64,000 bases of DNA. Origin: Ecdyonurus torrentis (lineage: Eukaryota > Arthropoda > Insecta > Ephemeroptera > Heptageniidae). Position 1 is the first letter of the stretch; every line of letters starts with the position of its first letter. This document shows, one piece after another, positions 45,101-57,400 of the stretch. The translations under genes were made by a program, and so were the position numbers. The DNA lies in assembly GCA_949318235.1 (NCBI GenBank), contig OX439131.1, forward strand, positions 6,908,768 to 6,972,767. Reading direction: 5' to 3'. The notes under the pieces are model-generated. The model saw nothing but the letters and a program-made list of their open reading frames with translations, was not told the origin of the DNA and ran no database searches.

Positions 45101-46911
45101 AATTATGAATATTATAGGCCTAAAGAAAAAATAAAAATGTTGAAATAAAATTTTTCATTTATTATTGTGTTACGAGAAATTTTCTACCATTCATAATCCG
45201 GTACTTTATAAAATTCAAATTGTGACTCAAAGCTTTGTAACATAGTTTGTAAAAATTGAAATTTCAACATGCATTAAAAGACATTTAGTTACAGTATTGC
45301 TATTATAATTATTACTACTGCCCGATCTTCTTTTTATTGCAGTAATTATTACTACTACAATAAAAAGAAGAAAAACAAAAGAGTACAGAAATTTTGTATG
45401 TAATTTAAAAAATTTTATTTTACACAATATCATTAAGAATGTGGTTGTGAATTTTATCAGCACATTTATTATTTGAAAATAAATTAAAAGGAATTGATCC
45501 TAAAAAGTCAACCGGAAAAATACACGTAACCTTAATGTGAACGTATAGGCAATAGAATAGTCCTTCTTTCATTATTCTATCACCTATAAATTCACATTAA
45601 GGCTATGTGTATTTTCAGCATTATAGCTTTGTAATCGTGGGATTTTTACTGTCCCTTTCTTTTAATTATAAGTATCAAATAGCCGCAATGGTTTTTCCTT
45701 ATATACTGTATACAATTATTATTTCAGAACTTTTTTACCACAACCAACTCAGGAAGTCATGATAGCAATCGCTACCATACCACACTGCACTTGTGGTAGG
45801 AAATGAGATTTAAAGCGATACTTAACCCTAAAAATAAGTCATTTTTATGCTTCTATAAAAAATAAAATAATAATAAAAAAAGTAATTTATTTGATTTTTC
45901 TAGCTTGCGGGATAAGCGAGCCCTGTGAGGGTAAAGAGGAAATCTCTGTCGTAGTAGATTTCCTTTACTGTGAGTAAAAAATCTGTACACCTTCTCAGGT
46001 AAGCTTAGTAGGTAGAGCAAAGGGTACAAACTTTTTACTCTCATAGTACAGGGGCGTGTACTCTATATCATTACCCTTGCAGGGCTCGCTTATCCCGCGG
46101 ACCAGAAAATTCAATTAAACAACTAAATACTATTGAATTGTTTTAGAAAAGAACAAAAAAATGCTCATTTTTTGGGTTAAGTATTGCTTTAATATGTATG
46201 TTACACATAAAACTGAATGTGTGAGGTGTAATTGTTAATTTAATTACCATCTGGTCATCTTGTCCTGGGTTGATGTAGCACACTCCTGGTTTTTGTTCCA
46301 GCACATTGGACTTTGGCTTCTGATCCTCCACGTCTGAAACAAAATGTAAACTTAAATAATACTAATAATAATAAAAAAAAATCTAGACTAGAGATGATAT
46401 TTGAGACTGATGCAAAAATAAGCACCCATAACCACAAGACTACACTTAAAATATGAATTGAATAAGAAAACTTATCTGATTTTTGAGCAAACCATTTAGC
46501 AAGATTTAAAAAGTAAATTGTAGTATCACAGCTGAATTGATTTTAGAAATACAATTCTCTATTAATATTTATGAAGGGCAATAGTCAATTAATAATAAAT
46601 TACAGAATAAACATAAATGATTGTGCTATATGAACTTTTATAGGCACTATAATATATTCTTATCCTGTCTTTCTCGACCCCTGAAAATTAAATTTGAAGC
46701 ATGACCCTTGACCTAATCTCAAGTAGCTATGTACCGAACTATCTTCATACTCCTTAAATTAAAGAGGAATTTTTATTCATTTTTGTATACCTATAACATT
46801 GGCTTCTTGCATTGCTGCTGGACGTGTTGACTTTTTATTAGTGAACGATACACGGCAGTAGCCATGTCGTTGGAAACGATTTGGCACAATATTTTTAGGT
46901 GTATTGGGCAT
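35056..46911 (-). CDS. ATP13A: P5B-type cation/polyamine-transporting ATPase, ATP13A2/3-like, 15 exons, complete
   Basis: Coding exons in transcript order: 46911-46791, 46333-46248, 44451-44284, 44141-44077, 43939-43800, 43385-43229, 42470-42266, 41558-41055, 40436-40236, 39405-39196, 39073-38939, 38278-37885, 37398-37241, 36548-36317, 36137-35056. All introns are GT..AG and the phases join without a stop, giving 1,285 residues plus TGA. Motifs seen: the family N-terminal sequence NPGQDDQM followed by [11 protein letters not shown] and a hydrophobic segment (about 57-125); membrane segments (about 255-310); actuator TGES (380-383); PPALP in the membrane (505-509); DKTGT with phosphorylated Asp 548, its codons split after DK by an intron; KGAPE of the nucleotide domain (700-704); TGDN (796-798 for GDN); GDGAND hinge (929-934); then the C-terminal membrane bundle in one large exon. 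PPALP rather than PPELP points to P5B, not P5A. Known family members act in late endosomes or lysosomes and export polyamines to the cytosol. Substrate and the ATP13A2 versus ATP13A3/4 assignment are inferred. Length is slightly above the usual 1,180-1,230. The start codon is the first ATG of the first exon; a 5' non-coding exon is possible. Confidence 0.95.
36730..36823. repeat. (TA)n-(CA)n compound microsatellite in intron 13 of the ATPase gene
   Basis: TA repeat to about 36801, then CA to 36823. It lies between exon 14 and the perfect foldback element. Confidence 0.96.
36862..37031. mobile_element. Foldback MITE with 72-bp perfect arms, in intron 13 of the ATPase gene
   Basis: The left arm starts GGTAGAGATTAGAGCACGTT and runs 72 bases; the right arm, ending at 37030, is its exact inverse. 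The loop is AT-rich with further small repeats (TACTATTTACTATTTACC). Perfect arms imply a recent insertion or arm-to-arm conversion. It shares sequence with copies at 32452-32607 and 44909-44960. Confidence 0.8.
38729..38884. mobile_element. Foldback MITE in intron 11 of the ATPase gene
   Basis: Arms of about 70 bp (left starts TTAATGAAAGGTTTTGGCTT) are inverse copies with a handful of mismatches. They flank a loop containing GGAATTCCCGATC. No coding capacity. Confidence 0.75.
39844..40085. mobile_element. Foldback MITE of about 242 bp in intron 9 of the ATPase gene
   Basis: Ends TAATATCC / GGATATTA. The arms are about 105 bp and share AACGTTGATTTGGCC and GTCATTGATTTCTAATTTAT. The loop is GC-richer (GGTCCACGCGAGCG). 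The arms have diverged by several substitutions and small indels. Confidence 0.78.
40480..40509. repeat. Poly(T) tract in intron 8 of the ATPase gene
   Basis: About 30 T residues. On the transcribed strand it is a poly(A) run about 45 bp upstream of the exon 9 acceptor. Confidence 0.9.
42119..42147. repeat. Poly(A) tract in intron 7 of the ATPase gene
   Basis: About 29 A residues. Confidence 0.9.
42947..43046. mobile_element. Short foldback in intron 6 of the ATPase gene
   Basis: AGTATGTGTG at the left and CACACATACT at the right are exact inverses, followed inward by GTCCTTACAGACTT and its inverse. The right arm has an extra roughly 10-bp piece. Confidence 0.65.
43521..43729. mobile_element. 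GC-rich foldback MITE with about 78-bp near-perfect arms, intron 5 of the ATPase gene
   Basis: The arms begin CGATGGCTCCGCGGAAAACT and are nearly identical inverses (a T/C difference in GCGCGCCTtAAATTTGG is visible). The element is flanked by CTAT on both sides (43517-43520 and 43730-43733), a likely 4-bp target duplication. It fills half of a 414-bp intron. Its CG content is far above that of the surroundings. Confidence 0.8.
44909..44960. mobile_element. Half copy of the AGCAC..GAAAATTAAT foldback family
   Basis: ATTAGAGCACTTAATTTAAA followed by ATTAATGCAAAGC and TTCTAATTT matches one arm of the foldbacks at 36862-37031 and 32452-32607. I do not see the inverse arm nearby. Confidence 0.5.
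45325..45374. repeat. Small inverted and direct repeats
   Basis: CTTCTTTTTATTG and its inverse CAATAAAAAGAAG bracket a second copy of TAATTATTACTACT. A short local hairpin of unknown role. Confidence 0.4.
45514..45616. mobile_element. Foldback element, about 100 bp, intron 2 of the ATPase gene
   Basis: The left arm GAAAAATACACGTAACCTTA plus ATGTGAACGTATAGG and its imperfect inverse at the right surround a short pyrimidine-rich loop. Confidence 0.65.
45810..46192. mobile_element. Foldback/MITE of about 383 bp with roughly 130-bp arms, intron 2 of the ATPase gene
   Basis: Ends TTAAAGC(G/A)ATACTTAACCC are inverse copies. Further in, both arms carry CGGGATAAGCGAGCCCTG followed by AGGGTAA. The outer parts of the arms have diverged and are AT-rich, while the inner 30 bp are well kept. 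The right end lies about 55 bp from the donor site of exon 2. Confidence 0.72.
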
Positions 46912-47139
46912 GATTGACTGTTATTGTACGTAGCTTATCAATACACAATAATATACAGCCAACTATAGTGTTTGTATATAATAAATGAAGAGTTTGTATA
47001 AATAATTATTGTCCACACAATTATTATATTAGCTTTAATTTTACAACAGCAAAATATATAATCACAGATTATGTCACCGAGATATGTTCAGTTCAAATAT
47101 CGATATGCGTGGCCTTATAAATAATAGGCATCATCTACG

Positions 47140-47400
47140 AAGGCCATCAAGAGGTTGTAATGATGAGGGTTGAAAAGTCCTGGGTGGTGACTCGAGTCCA
47201 CCACCCACCAAGCCTCCTTTGGCAGGAAGTGGCCTCAACAAATGTAGCCGATGTCAGTCCCCCGGCTCAGGTTTGCATCGCCCCCATATTCCGGGACCAC
47301 CCTGTCCCTCTATCGTTGACACCAATGAAATACCCTCCTGCCCCCGACAAGAGATACTATCATGCTTCATGATGGTGTTAAAAAAACGCCGGATAGAAAA
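47140..47400. other. Isolated GC-rich segment of unknown origin
   Basis: About 260 bp of balanced composition with a small inverted repeat (GGTGGTGACTCGAGTCCACC). Two overlapping plus-strand frames of 61-70 codons cross it but show no domain I recognise. It could be a decayed repeat or distal 5' sequence of the ATPase gene. Confidence 0.3.
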
Positions 47401-47769
47401 ATAATTTTAATTTACTAGACTATAGTGAATAAATGAATAAATATCATCATCATAATTACAAAGACACATAGAAAATTTATTAATTAAAATATATTTATAT
47501 TTCATTTGGCTATATTAGGCTAAACAACGCCACAAAATATGATACAGTCTGTCGTATTTTTTGGTCGATACACCACCAATAAAAGTGTTCGATACTAGAC
47601 AAAAAAGGAATGGTATGTAACTCGTGGTCGTGAGAAATGGTGTAATTTTGAGATCAAATAACAATACTATCACTGCACTTGGAAATTAAAGTTCACATAA
47701 AAGTTAACGCCTCTGATATTTTCTAATTTTAGAATAGGTAAAATGACAAAAATATCTTCCAAAAATTCA

Positions 47770-47960
47770 CGTTTCACAAATTTTTTAGCTTCGTTCACCA
47801 AGAATCACAACGGCGCATGCACGTGAAACGCACACACATGCGCACAACCAGCTGGGTGGCGCTGGCGGGCGGTGGAAAAAAATAACCCTTGACATCTAAA
47901 GCGGGGTAAATTTAAACACATTGTGTGCCACGTCGCGCACACGTCACTATAAAAAAAATA
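47770..47960 (-). promoter_or_regulatory. Candidate promoter region of the ATPase gene
   Basis: This is a GC- and CpG-richer patch within AT-rich DNA, 0.9 kb upstream of the ATPase start codon. On the minus strand it reads a T-rich TATAGTGACGTG box followed by GCGCGACGTGG. No transcript start can be placed from sequence. If it is the promoter, the 5' untranslated region would be long or spliced. Confidence 0.3.
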
Positions 47961-48940
47961 ATAATAAAACACGGAAAAATCAATTTAGTTAATGCTCAAA
48001 ACTAAATACTTCCTTGTAACGATTGAGGAAAATCTCTCATGAACGTATAGGGAGTATTAAGAAAGTCTACTAGAGCTCTTCCTTTTTTTCAAGTCATCTA
48101 ATCAAATACAAAAAGAGAAATAGACACAGATTATTCCTATGTAAAAAAATTCAAGCTGTGCACACTATATGAATACACCAGCGCCACGCACTTATATGCT
48201 AATTAGCTGACATCACCAATTATAAGAAATGGCCTTATACCCTTCCATTCTTCATCTTTTCTTGAAATCCTCATGTTTTATTTTTTCAAATAAGATGACA
48301 CCAGCATTAATATTTTATAGCGCGCTACAGGACGTCTATCGTATAAGTATAGTATATATTATGCTCTTCCTCGCAAAGTTTTATAAATGTAAGCGATTTG
48401 TTGTAGGCTCTATCACACTTCTCACACTGTATAAAAAGCATCGTGACGTTTCTGCTTTTATATAATACCTTGACTCAGCTTAAACAAGCATGTGATAGTG
48501 TGTAATATAATAATTAGGAGGATATTTTATTACATTTTTATATATGATATGAAGGCGAATGACGGGGAAAAAAGTATTATAAAGATAATTGAAAATATGA
48601 ATTTCATAATTTTGCATTTATTATAAAAAACTTGAAAAACATGATAGTGAGATAGGGGTATATTCAGCATTCACACCACATGTATGATCGCAAAGTTATA
48701 TTATATATCACAAGTAGTTTTCTTGTATGACTAGATATACATTTAGCTATATATATTACGTATAATCTCTTGAACAATAAATTTATCTAATTAAGTACTA
48801 TATAATTAAGCAATCAGAGTGAATATCAATTAAAAAACTTTGCATTGGCATAGCGAGCCTATATAAATAATATATTAACCACGTGACGCACATGATTGCA
48901 AAGGCATTTCATTGTAAAATATGTCGTGATGATAATTTTA

Positions 48941-48949
<9 letters not shown>

Positions 48950-49034
<85 letters not shown>
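48950..49034. repeat. (TA)n microsatellite
   Basis: Pure TA repeat of about 84 bp, intergenic between the two genes. Confidence 0.95.
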
Positions 49035-49037
<3 letters not shown>

Positions 49038-51285
49038 GCATATTAAAAAGGAAGAAGCAGAGTTTTCGAACGAACAAGAAACATATAAATAAGTAAATTC
49101 CCCAAAACTCTCTTGGCGTCAAAAGTTTTAATATGTTAAAGGTTTTGGATGTTGGATACTAATTACTATTCTTTTCTTGACAGTATACATAATATGAAAA
49201 GGCATACATTTGAAAACTCGTAATCTGCATGGTCCTTACATTACATATATTTATCTTGTTATTTTTTATGTTCCTCAAAGAGCTCATGTGGTCGATCTAT
49301 ATATTTGAAATAAATTTTCATGCATTTATAATCATATACAGTAGTATTTTTTTTATGTTTACAATATATAAAATGAATAACTCTGCCTCTCCTCTATAAG
49401 TCATTTATCTTTTTCTTGGTAAAAATAAGGTGCAGCGATGAGTGATATATATTATACGAATACGAAACACAAGAAATGCTAAAAATAAGAGAGAGGATAT
49501 TAGACTTATTTGACGTACGAACACATTATAAAAATCATAATTTACTTAAATTTACATACCGTCGGCTGCCAGTGGACGTATCGTACTTGCAAATATATTT
49601 GATGCTACCTTGAACTTTATCTTGTCTTTATATAGTTTATACAGCGCTGCGAATATTCGCATAATTTTTTTATATTTCTTTTTTAAAGATACGACACTCA
49701 AATGCTTAGCCTATAACCTAGCCAGCCAGTAATTGTAGAACTAAATAATATTTACAGGAATATAATCGATCAGACATTTAACGTAGGCCTATATAGCTCC
49801 GCATATATTTGTACTGGAACCCAATTTAAAATTTGAGAAAAAAAAATAATAAAATATAAAATACAGAAAAATGAAAAATACATAATAATTATGCCCTAGC
49901 TATATAAATAATATACAGAATGCGATATAACATAAATAACTAGCAATAATAAATTTTAATAACAATTTGTTGTTTTGCAAATATCATATATCATACCTGT
50001 TATTTTTTTTCTTCGTAAAATTATGTTTTTGTCGAACTTCATCAGGTTCTCTAAACCTCACCGGATTGTTGTTTGATTCATTGAAGTTTAATATAGAATA
50101 TTAAAACTAATTTTTCAAACTGTGTGTCAAACTTTTTTTTTTTTTTTTTACATTTTATCACACATTTCAAACTAATCTTAAATAATCAACGTACTACGTA
50201 ACGCTTTTTTGATAAGAAGAAAATCGTGCACGATAAATGTAACTAGCACTTTTCAACCTCGGCATGAACGCATCAAAGCGTGCCTGCTTCATAATACTTC
50301 GCTGCTGGCATAATAAGTAATTGAACTGTGTAATAGAAAGTGTGATTACATCACTATGAGATCACTATACCCTCAATTATATAAGTTTCGATTATAAACG
50401 TTATTGACACTATATTTATATTATTGAAATTATTATTTATATTTGGTTGTTATAAATGTGAATAAACTTCATTATATTTGAAACTTTGATACAACACAAC
50501 ATATAACACAGCATTCTCAACTCAAATATTACAAGTTCATATTGTTCATTATACAGTTTTGATATATAGAAATTAAACATTCGTATCGCTGAATACTTCA
50601 CGTCCAACCAACTACAGAGAAATTTTTATTTTAATTTGTTTTATTATTATTAGTATCATTACTATTTATTATGATGGCTATTTTGATTACATTGCTGGTT
50701 CCACAGTAGTATAGTTTAATCTGAATGTCCTGTACTGATCGAGTTCCCGTACTCGATAGCAGCATTCGGAAGTGACAGTCTCGCAAGGAAACTATAAGCT
50801 CCAACTACTTTTAAGGTTCGAAAGATTTTTAAAGATATAATGACATAAAAATGTGTTAATGATATTATTCATTGTAATAATTTATAATATATATATATAT
50901 TTTTTTTAAGTAGTTACATCAGAAATAAAAGGAATGAAAGTTTTCAAGGCGAGTTGAATCAAAATCATCATGCAACTGTCGGTACGAAATAAATGAAAAT
51001 GAAAATTAACTGTATATTAGAACAATGGAATGCAAAGGTAAATTTACTTTTGCATTAAATACATAATTGACTGATGATACTTTAATAACATTCAAAAAGT
51101 TCGCGTAATTTGTAACATTATTATTTTTTTCTCTGCATAAGTTATCTTATAAAATAAGATTATTTTGCATATAATGTATTTAAATTAAATAATAAAATAA
51201 ACAAAGAAAAATTTGTCACACTATCTTATATTTATTTAACACACTCTAACGTACGTATGTGTTATATTTTACATAAAGAATCTAG

Positions 51286-51311
51286 GTCACTTATATGTGT
51301 GTATAAGTGAC
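51286..51311. repeat. 26-bp hairpin
   Basis: GTCACTTATA and TATAAGTGAC are perfect inverses separated by TGTGTG. It lies in intergenic DNA. Confidence 0.5.
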
Positions 51312-54300
51312 TTTGAATGCACGATGAAGCATGATTCAATGCAGTTCTCACATACAATACAAGTTGAAGACAGAAAAAAAAAATCTGACTGCTGCATTCC
51401 TTTGTAAAAGTTTTTTTATATATACGTATATAACGACTTTATGACGTGTGTAGTCTCGTCTGCAAAATATCGATCTGATTGAACATTGTAATATAGTTGT
51501 TCCAATCTCACGATCGCTTCGTTTATATCTTGAAAGTTTGCTATATTATAATATAATACAGATATCGGTCACGAACAATCAGATATCTTTATTCAGTCTC
51601 ACTAAATTCCTTAAAGGTTAAAATTTTTGAAGTAGACAAAAGATTAAATTATTATGATAAAGTTATTGATTGATATAAGTAGTTTGATCTCTTTTGTTTC
51701 ATAGCACGAGTTTACAAAAAATATGACAATATATAATCCACGCTGATGAGCTTAGTATACATTTTAAATTGAAAAATCAACTTACGTGTTTAGGTGTGTG
51801 TCAGCCTGTGTGTATATTATATAGGTTTTAGAATAGGTATACAGTATAAAAGATATACTTTATAGATCAAGTTCTCGTTAGTAAATAAAATGTAGCTTTC
51901 CACAAAAGAGTGTATCAAACGAATACAAATTCTTGATAATATATTGTATTTTATATAATATAATAATCTCTATATATTATGCAACTTTACGATCTTTGTC
52001 TTTGCGTATTACAACAAATATCAATAAAACAATACGAGCTGCCTATAGACCAAAGCTAATTTTTATTGATAATAATGACTAATTATGTCAGTAGGCATTA
52101 AATCTCAGTATGCTTAAACAAAAAATTATTTCCAAAAACAATTTAGGTAGCATGTCTATTTAGGATAGAAAATTAACAACTTCATCCTATAAACTTATAG
52201 AAACTCGGAAGAAAAAAATAAGTTAACAAAAATGATAGAAGTTTTCTAAATGCAATTTTCATGATTTGAGTTGAGTCCCTGAAAACTGATCAAATCGGGA
52301 CACTTACCTGCAATTAGTATTTTTATTTATTTCACTTAGATTTGTATTTAAAAATAAAATAATATTATGTAATTATACTTTTTGTTTCTTCTTTCAATTT
52401 TATTTCCTACACAAAAGTAATGAGATAAATACGTCAAAGTTGGGGATAAAATCCAAGAAAAAACTTGTAGTGAAATACACAAAAATGATAAAATATTTTT
52501 TTATTGAATATTAGAATTATAAAACATTATTAATTCATATAATATATATGTGTGTAGATTTTATTTTATTTTTCAATCAAAATAAAATGATTATATAACA
52601 ATAATTTTACAGAATTTCTTTGTTTCAAAAAAAATATATAATAACAATCAATTCACCTTTCGTTACTTTGTTCATAATTCAAAAAAACAACCACTGGGTT
52701 TCAATTCAGAAACACATACATAAACACAGCCTCAGAAATATATTATTATTTATAATATTATTAATAAAATAATTATTTATTATATATATATAAAGAAAAA
52801 ATAATAAAAAAGCCTCATTAAATATATAGCCTATATTATATAAAAAAATTATAACTTATTACATAATACAAAAGAACGAATAATTTCGTACTTTTTGTTT
52901 TTTTAATTTTGATTTGTTAGTTTATTTTTTGTCCCTTGGTCTCATCAATTCACAGTCATTTTTTTTATACAATAAAAATATACAATGGTATTGTATTTAA
53001 ATATATACTTTTATTTGGTATAATGGATTGTTTATTTTATTTAAAATCACTTTATTTATTATAAAAAAATATACATAATTATATATAAAAAATACTTTCA
53101 AATATGCATAATTTGTTTTCTCGTTTTTTTAAACAATATAATAATATTTACAATTAAACAAAAAAATATATATTTTTATAAAATTTATTCTAGAATATAT
53201 TATAAAGATATTTTGTACGTACGAATGTCAGAAGAAATCTTAACTTGTTGATACTGAGGGGACCAAGGAGTTAAAATTAAAATAAGTTATAATATTAAAT
53301 TGATGGAGAAATCGATGGTACAGGTTTGCTATTTTAATTTGCCGGCTTACCGGGGATCTGAAATCAAACAAATACAATATTATATTTTATAGTTTTCGAA
53401 TTAACACAAAGGGAATTTTAGTTGCTAGTATAATCAAATATATTATCTAAAATAGAACAGTAATAGTGCAACTTTGTTGTACAATTCTTGAAGCTTATAT
53501 AGAAAATTAGAGCTAAATTTATTAGGTTTTTCAACAAATTTATGTGACTTTAAACTATATACTTTATGCTTTATCGTACTTTTTTTTAATAGTAAAAATT
53601 GTGCATGCAAGAACTTTGCTAATGATATAGGAACATGATTAGCTTTGATAAAAATTAGCACTTTTATTATTGTTTCCTATAGTGCTACTGCAAATTCTCA
53701 GCAATAAAAAAAAAATTGCGAATTCAAGCTCATCATATTCTCATTTCTTTGAATGAGAGTAATGAGAGAACATTTTCCCGGATAAGATATTGCTATGCAT
53801 ATAACGCAGCAGATTAATAAAATACAAACAGCGATACTATAAACTTTTTTTTTTTATACACATAATAAGAAGAACCCAAGATTCTGAGAAATGTAGGAAA
53901 GTTGAAAGATGCATACGTAGTAGACATTCTTCTTTTAAACATGCTTATCTTTTAATTGGTGTAGAGATGACGATAGTACTAATTAGATAATAGAGTAATA
54001 GTAATAGTGGTATCGTAATGGTAATAGTGGTATCCTAATGGTTTTTACTATATAATTTAAAAAAAGAGTCTATTTTAATTTCAAATTAGTTCCTAAAATT
54101 AACTATATTTTATTATTATAATACACGCACACATTTTTATTCTACAATGATTTTTTTTATCTATTTTAATGAAATTCTTAATGATCGTATTAACATTTAA
54201 AGAGCTTCACTGAAATACTCTGTGTACGAGTATTACGGTTAAAGTAAAATTATTTTATACAAAAACTCAATAAAGTACTTTTTAGCACTTATTGTTAAAA

Positions 54301-54495
54301 TTGATTATAATAAAAACAATTGTTTTAAAAAAAATGCTCCTGACCCAATCACTTAATCCAAATTTAAAATCTATAATTATCACAGATTCGTTACATCAAA
54401 TCTAAATATTTTGAAGATCAAAATGATAATACTGCTTTAAAATCGTCATGTTAATTACGGCTCATTATGTGTTAATTACCTGAACACTAGAACTC

Positions 54496-57400
54496 CTACT
54501 CCTCATCCTTCTCTTGGCTCTGGTCACTGGGCACCAAATTGTCATGGTAACTCATCTCCGCGCCCTCTTGAGCGGGCTGTAGCTTCTCTTGCGGTACTTC
54601 GAGGTGCGCGCCACCGTGCCCGTGATGACCATGGTGGTGAGGATGGTGCGCATGAGGGTGGTGCGCATGTACATGGTGAGCGTGGCTTGGGGTATCATCA
54701 GGCAATGCTACTACTGGAGGTTCAAATGACGCGGAAGACAATGTGACTGGTGGTTCGAATGCTGCAGAGGGTAGCGCTAGACTCTCTGCAGCTCCACTCA
54801 ATGGCACGATGGGAACTGCATCTGTCGTAGCAGGTTCTTCTTTCCTCTCTTCTTCTTCGGTATCCGTCACTTCAGGAAGAGAGATTGGTAAGTGGGGAAC
54901 TGTGAATAAAAAATATAACATAATAATTTCATTAAATAAAATAAGAATTCAAAATCTTTATTTTTACAGTTAATTTTAAGATTTGAATTTTAGTTTTTCT
55001 TATGGCCACGGAGCAATATTTGATTGCATGAAAATGAAATATTTTCAATAGAAATTGCATGCAAGGTCATATATAATTATTGCATATTGAAAATATTGTT
55101 TTATGTAAACTGGACTTAAAAAGCTTAAATCTTATAATTTTATTTGCTACTCGTAAGTCGCAATAATGCATGTCATGTAATTAATTGTACTTGAATCACG
55201 TATAAACTACGGTATTAAGTATTATTAAATGCAATTCTATGAATATAAAGATGTCAAATGAAACTTAACTTGAAAGTACTTACTTTGCGTGGAGTGATGA
55301 CTGGGTGTGGAGTGATTGCCTGCAAGTTTGCGGGTCTGCATCTGTCTCATCAAGCCCATCAGCTCGGGCACATTGAGCAGAGAGGGCTGGTGATGCACGT
55401 CAGAGTCTCCTGCGTGTTCTGCAGGACTGTGGTGGTGGCCGTGACCGTGGCATGCACTGCAGCTGCAGTTCGCAATCACCTGGACAATCAAAATACACAT
55501 TTTTATATATACATAAACCATGGATACCGTGTCTTTGTGTTAAATTTAAGCTTCAATCTATATTAAAAATTGTCAATATTTTAGTTTAATAACAAGTCAC
55601 AAATCACAAATATTATATATAATAATTAAAAAAATGTCATTTGCAAAATGCAAACCCTAATTTATTCGTTAAAAATAAACAATACTAAAAATAAGACATT
55701 AAATAAAAGTAGCATAATATTCGTCAAATTAGATGCATTTTTCATTTTCACTTCATTTTCAACATGTTTTATAGTGTTTCTGATTTTCTTGCAACGTTAA
55801 GTATAAAGCCTACATTTTTATAAACCTTATTATCAGTGTATAATGAACACAGTATAACAACCACATAACATTGTATTTGTTGATGTATTTGTGTTATTTG
55901 ACTTGTTCTACTCTGTAAAGATATAGAACGTAATAAAATATTATATCTTATGTCATTTTCAGTAATAAAAATGTATAATTAATAATGTAATGTAATCAGT
56001 TTTTAAAAAAGGACATTAACAATTTTAACATTAATTATATCATTTAAATCTATGCCAATATTTGGAGTTACTTATTTAAAACATAATCGAACATTTTAAT
56101 TTAAGTGCTTCTAACAATTTGTATCCTTTTTGAATAAATCACAAATAATTATGTGATCAAATTAAAAAACTAAAAAACTAAAAAAAAAAAAAAAACTGAT
56201 AATTTAAAAATATTAGTTATAGATACCATTGTATGTACTGGACTTAATTAAACAGAAATACTACTTATACAGCTCCAAATATGTACATTAAAAAATATTT
56301 AACAATATGTTATATATTATTCTCTACTTTATGTAATAAATATTTGGTTACATAATGGACTGACCTGCACTCTCTTCTGCATGAGTAGCGGACTGGATGA
56401 ATTGGCAGCGAGTGATGATACATTGGGCTGAGGGGTCGTGGTTGGCTCAGGAGCTAAAGTCTCCACTTGTTCCTCCTCATTTGTGCACTCCAGAGTCACC
56501 TGTTTGATAATAATTCATCATTAATATCAATTTTATTTGTAATTACAGCTAATTGTAGCTATTAATAGCTAAAGTAAACATAAGAGCATTGATACATTTT
56601 TTTTTTTAAATATAGACAGTTTCATTATTATTATTATTATTTTTTACTGTGACTACAATAAAATAATGATAATAAATAATTTTTAATTAGTTTTCTTGGT
56701 ATATTATTAACTAAACTATTACTAATTAAAGTTTTAATTTATTTGGAAAATTATTTATTTCACCGCGTATAAAAGTTTTTCATGTAGTTTATTGTCTTTC
56801 TTAGAATTTTTAATAAATAAATACATGTATAGAAATAAAACAATCTAAAATTAATTTACAACAAAAATTAATTCATAAATTTTAATCTTATAATGATATA
56901 CAAATATTTTAAATAACAACTTATTTCAAGCGGAACAAAAAGGCTTGATATTGCAAAATTTGTAATATACGTGTATCCTGTTGATTATGCAACTGTTTGG
57001 ACATTCCCCCTATGTAATAGCATTGTGAAGTGATGGTTTGTGGGGTTGCACGACTCACCTCCTGCCACTTGACCTCGGAGGGTTGACAAGAGTCACAGTA
57101 CGGTGAAATGACGTCACCAGGTGCACTGGGTTCGGTCTGGGGTATGGTGTAGCTAAAGCACGCTCCCACACACACATTGTTGTCGATCTCGCGTGCCACG
57201 CAGCCGGGCCACGCGACCACCTGCTTGATTGGCGTCGTCTTGCACCAGGAGTGCTTGTCAGGATACAGCACGATGTTGTGAACCTGAGGAATACAAGTGA
57301 AACATTATTGTCACGTTAAACTGAGAATTTCATTGCCCTATTAAGATAGCAGTATTAATTAACATTTAACCATAGCACTTCTATTTTTTTTAATCAATAA

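Larger units (their letters stand above)
46912..54495. other. Intergenic region between the two genes
   Basis: About 7.6 kb with no supported gene. It includes the candidate ATPase promoter (47.8 kb), a GC-rich patch of unknown origin (47140-47400), an AT microsatellite and a small hairpin (51.3 kb). The right part should include the 3' untranslated region of the NBL1-like gene; TTTATT sequences near 54109 and 54136 are possible poly(A) signals on the minus strand. Confidence 0.5.

Noticed and set aside
45853..46044. 63-codon minus-strand frame in intron 2
   Set aside because: It lies inside the 383-bp foldback element and the flanking exons join in phase without it.
55258..55566. 102-codon plus-strand frame
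   Set aside because: Antisense shadow of NBL1-like exon 4.
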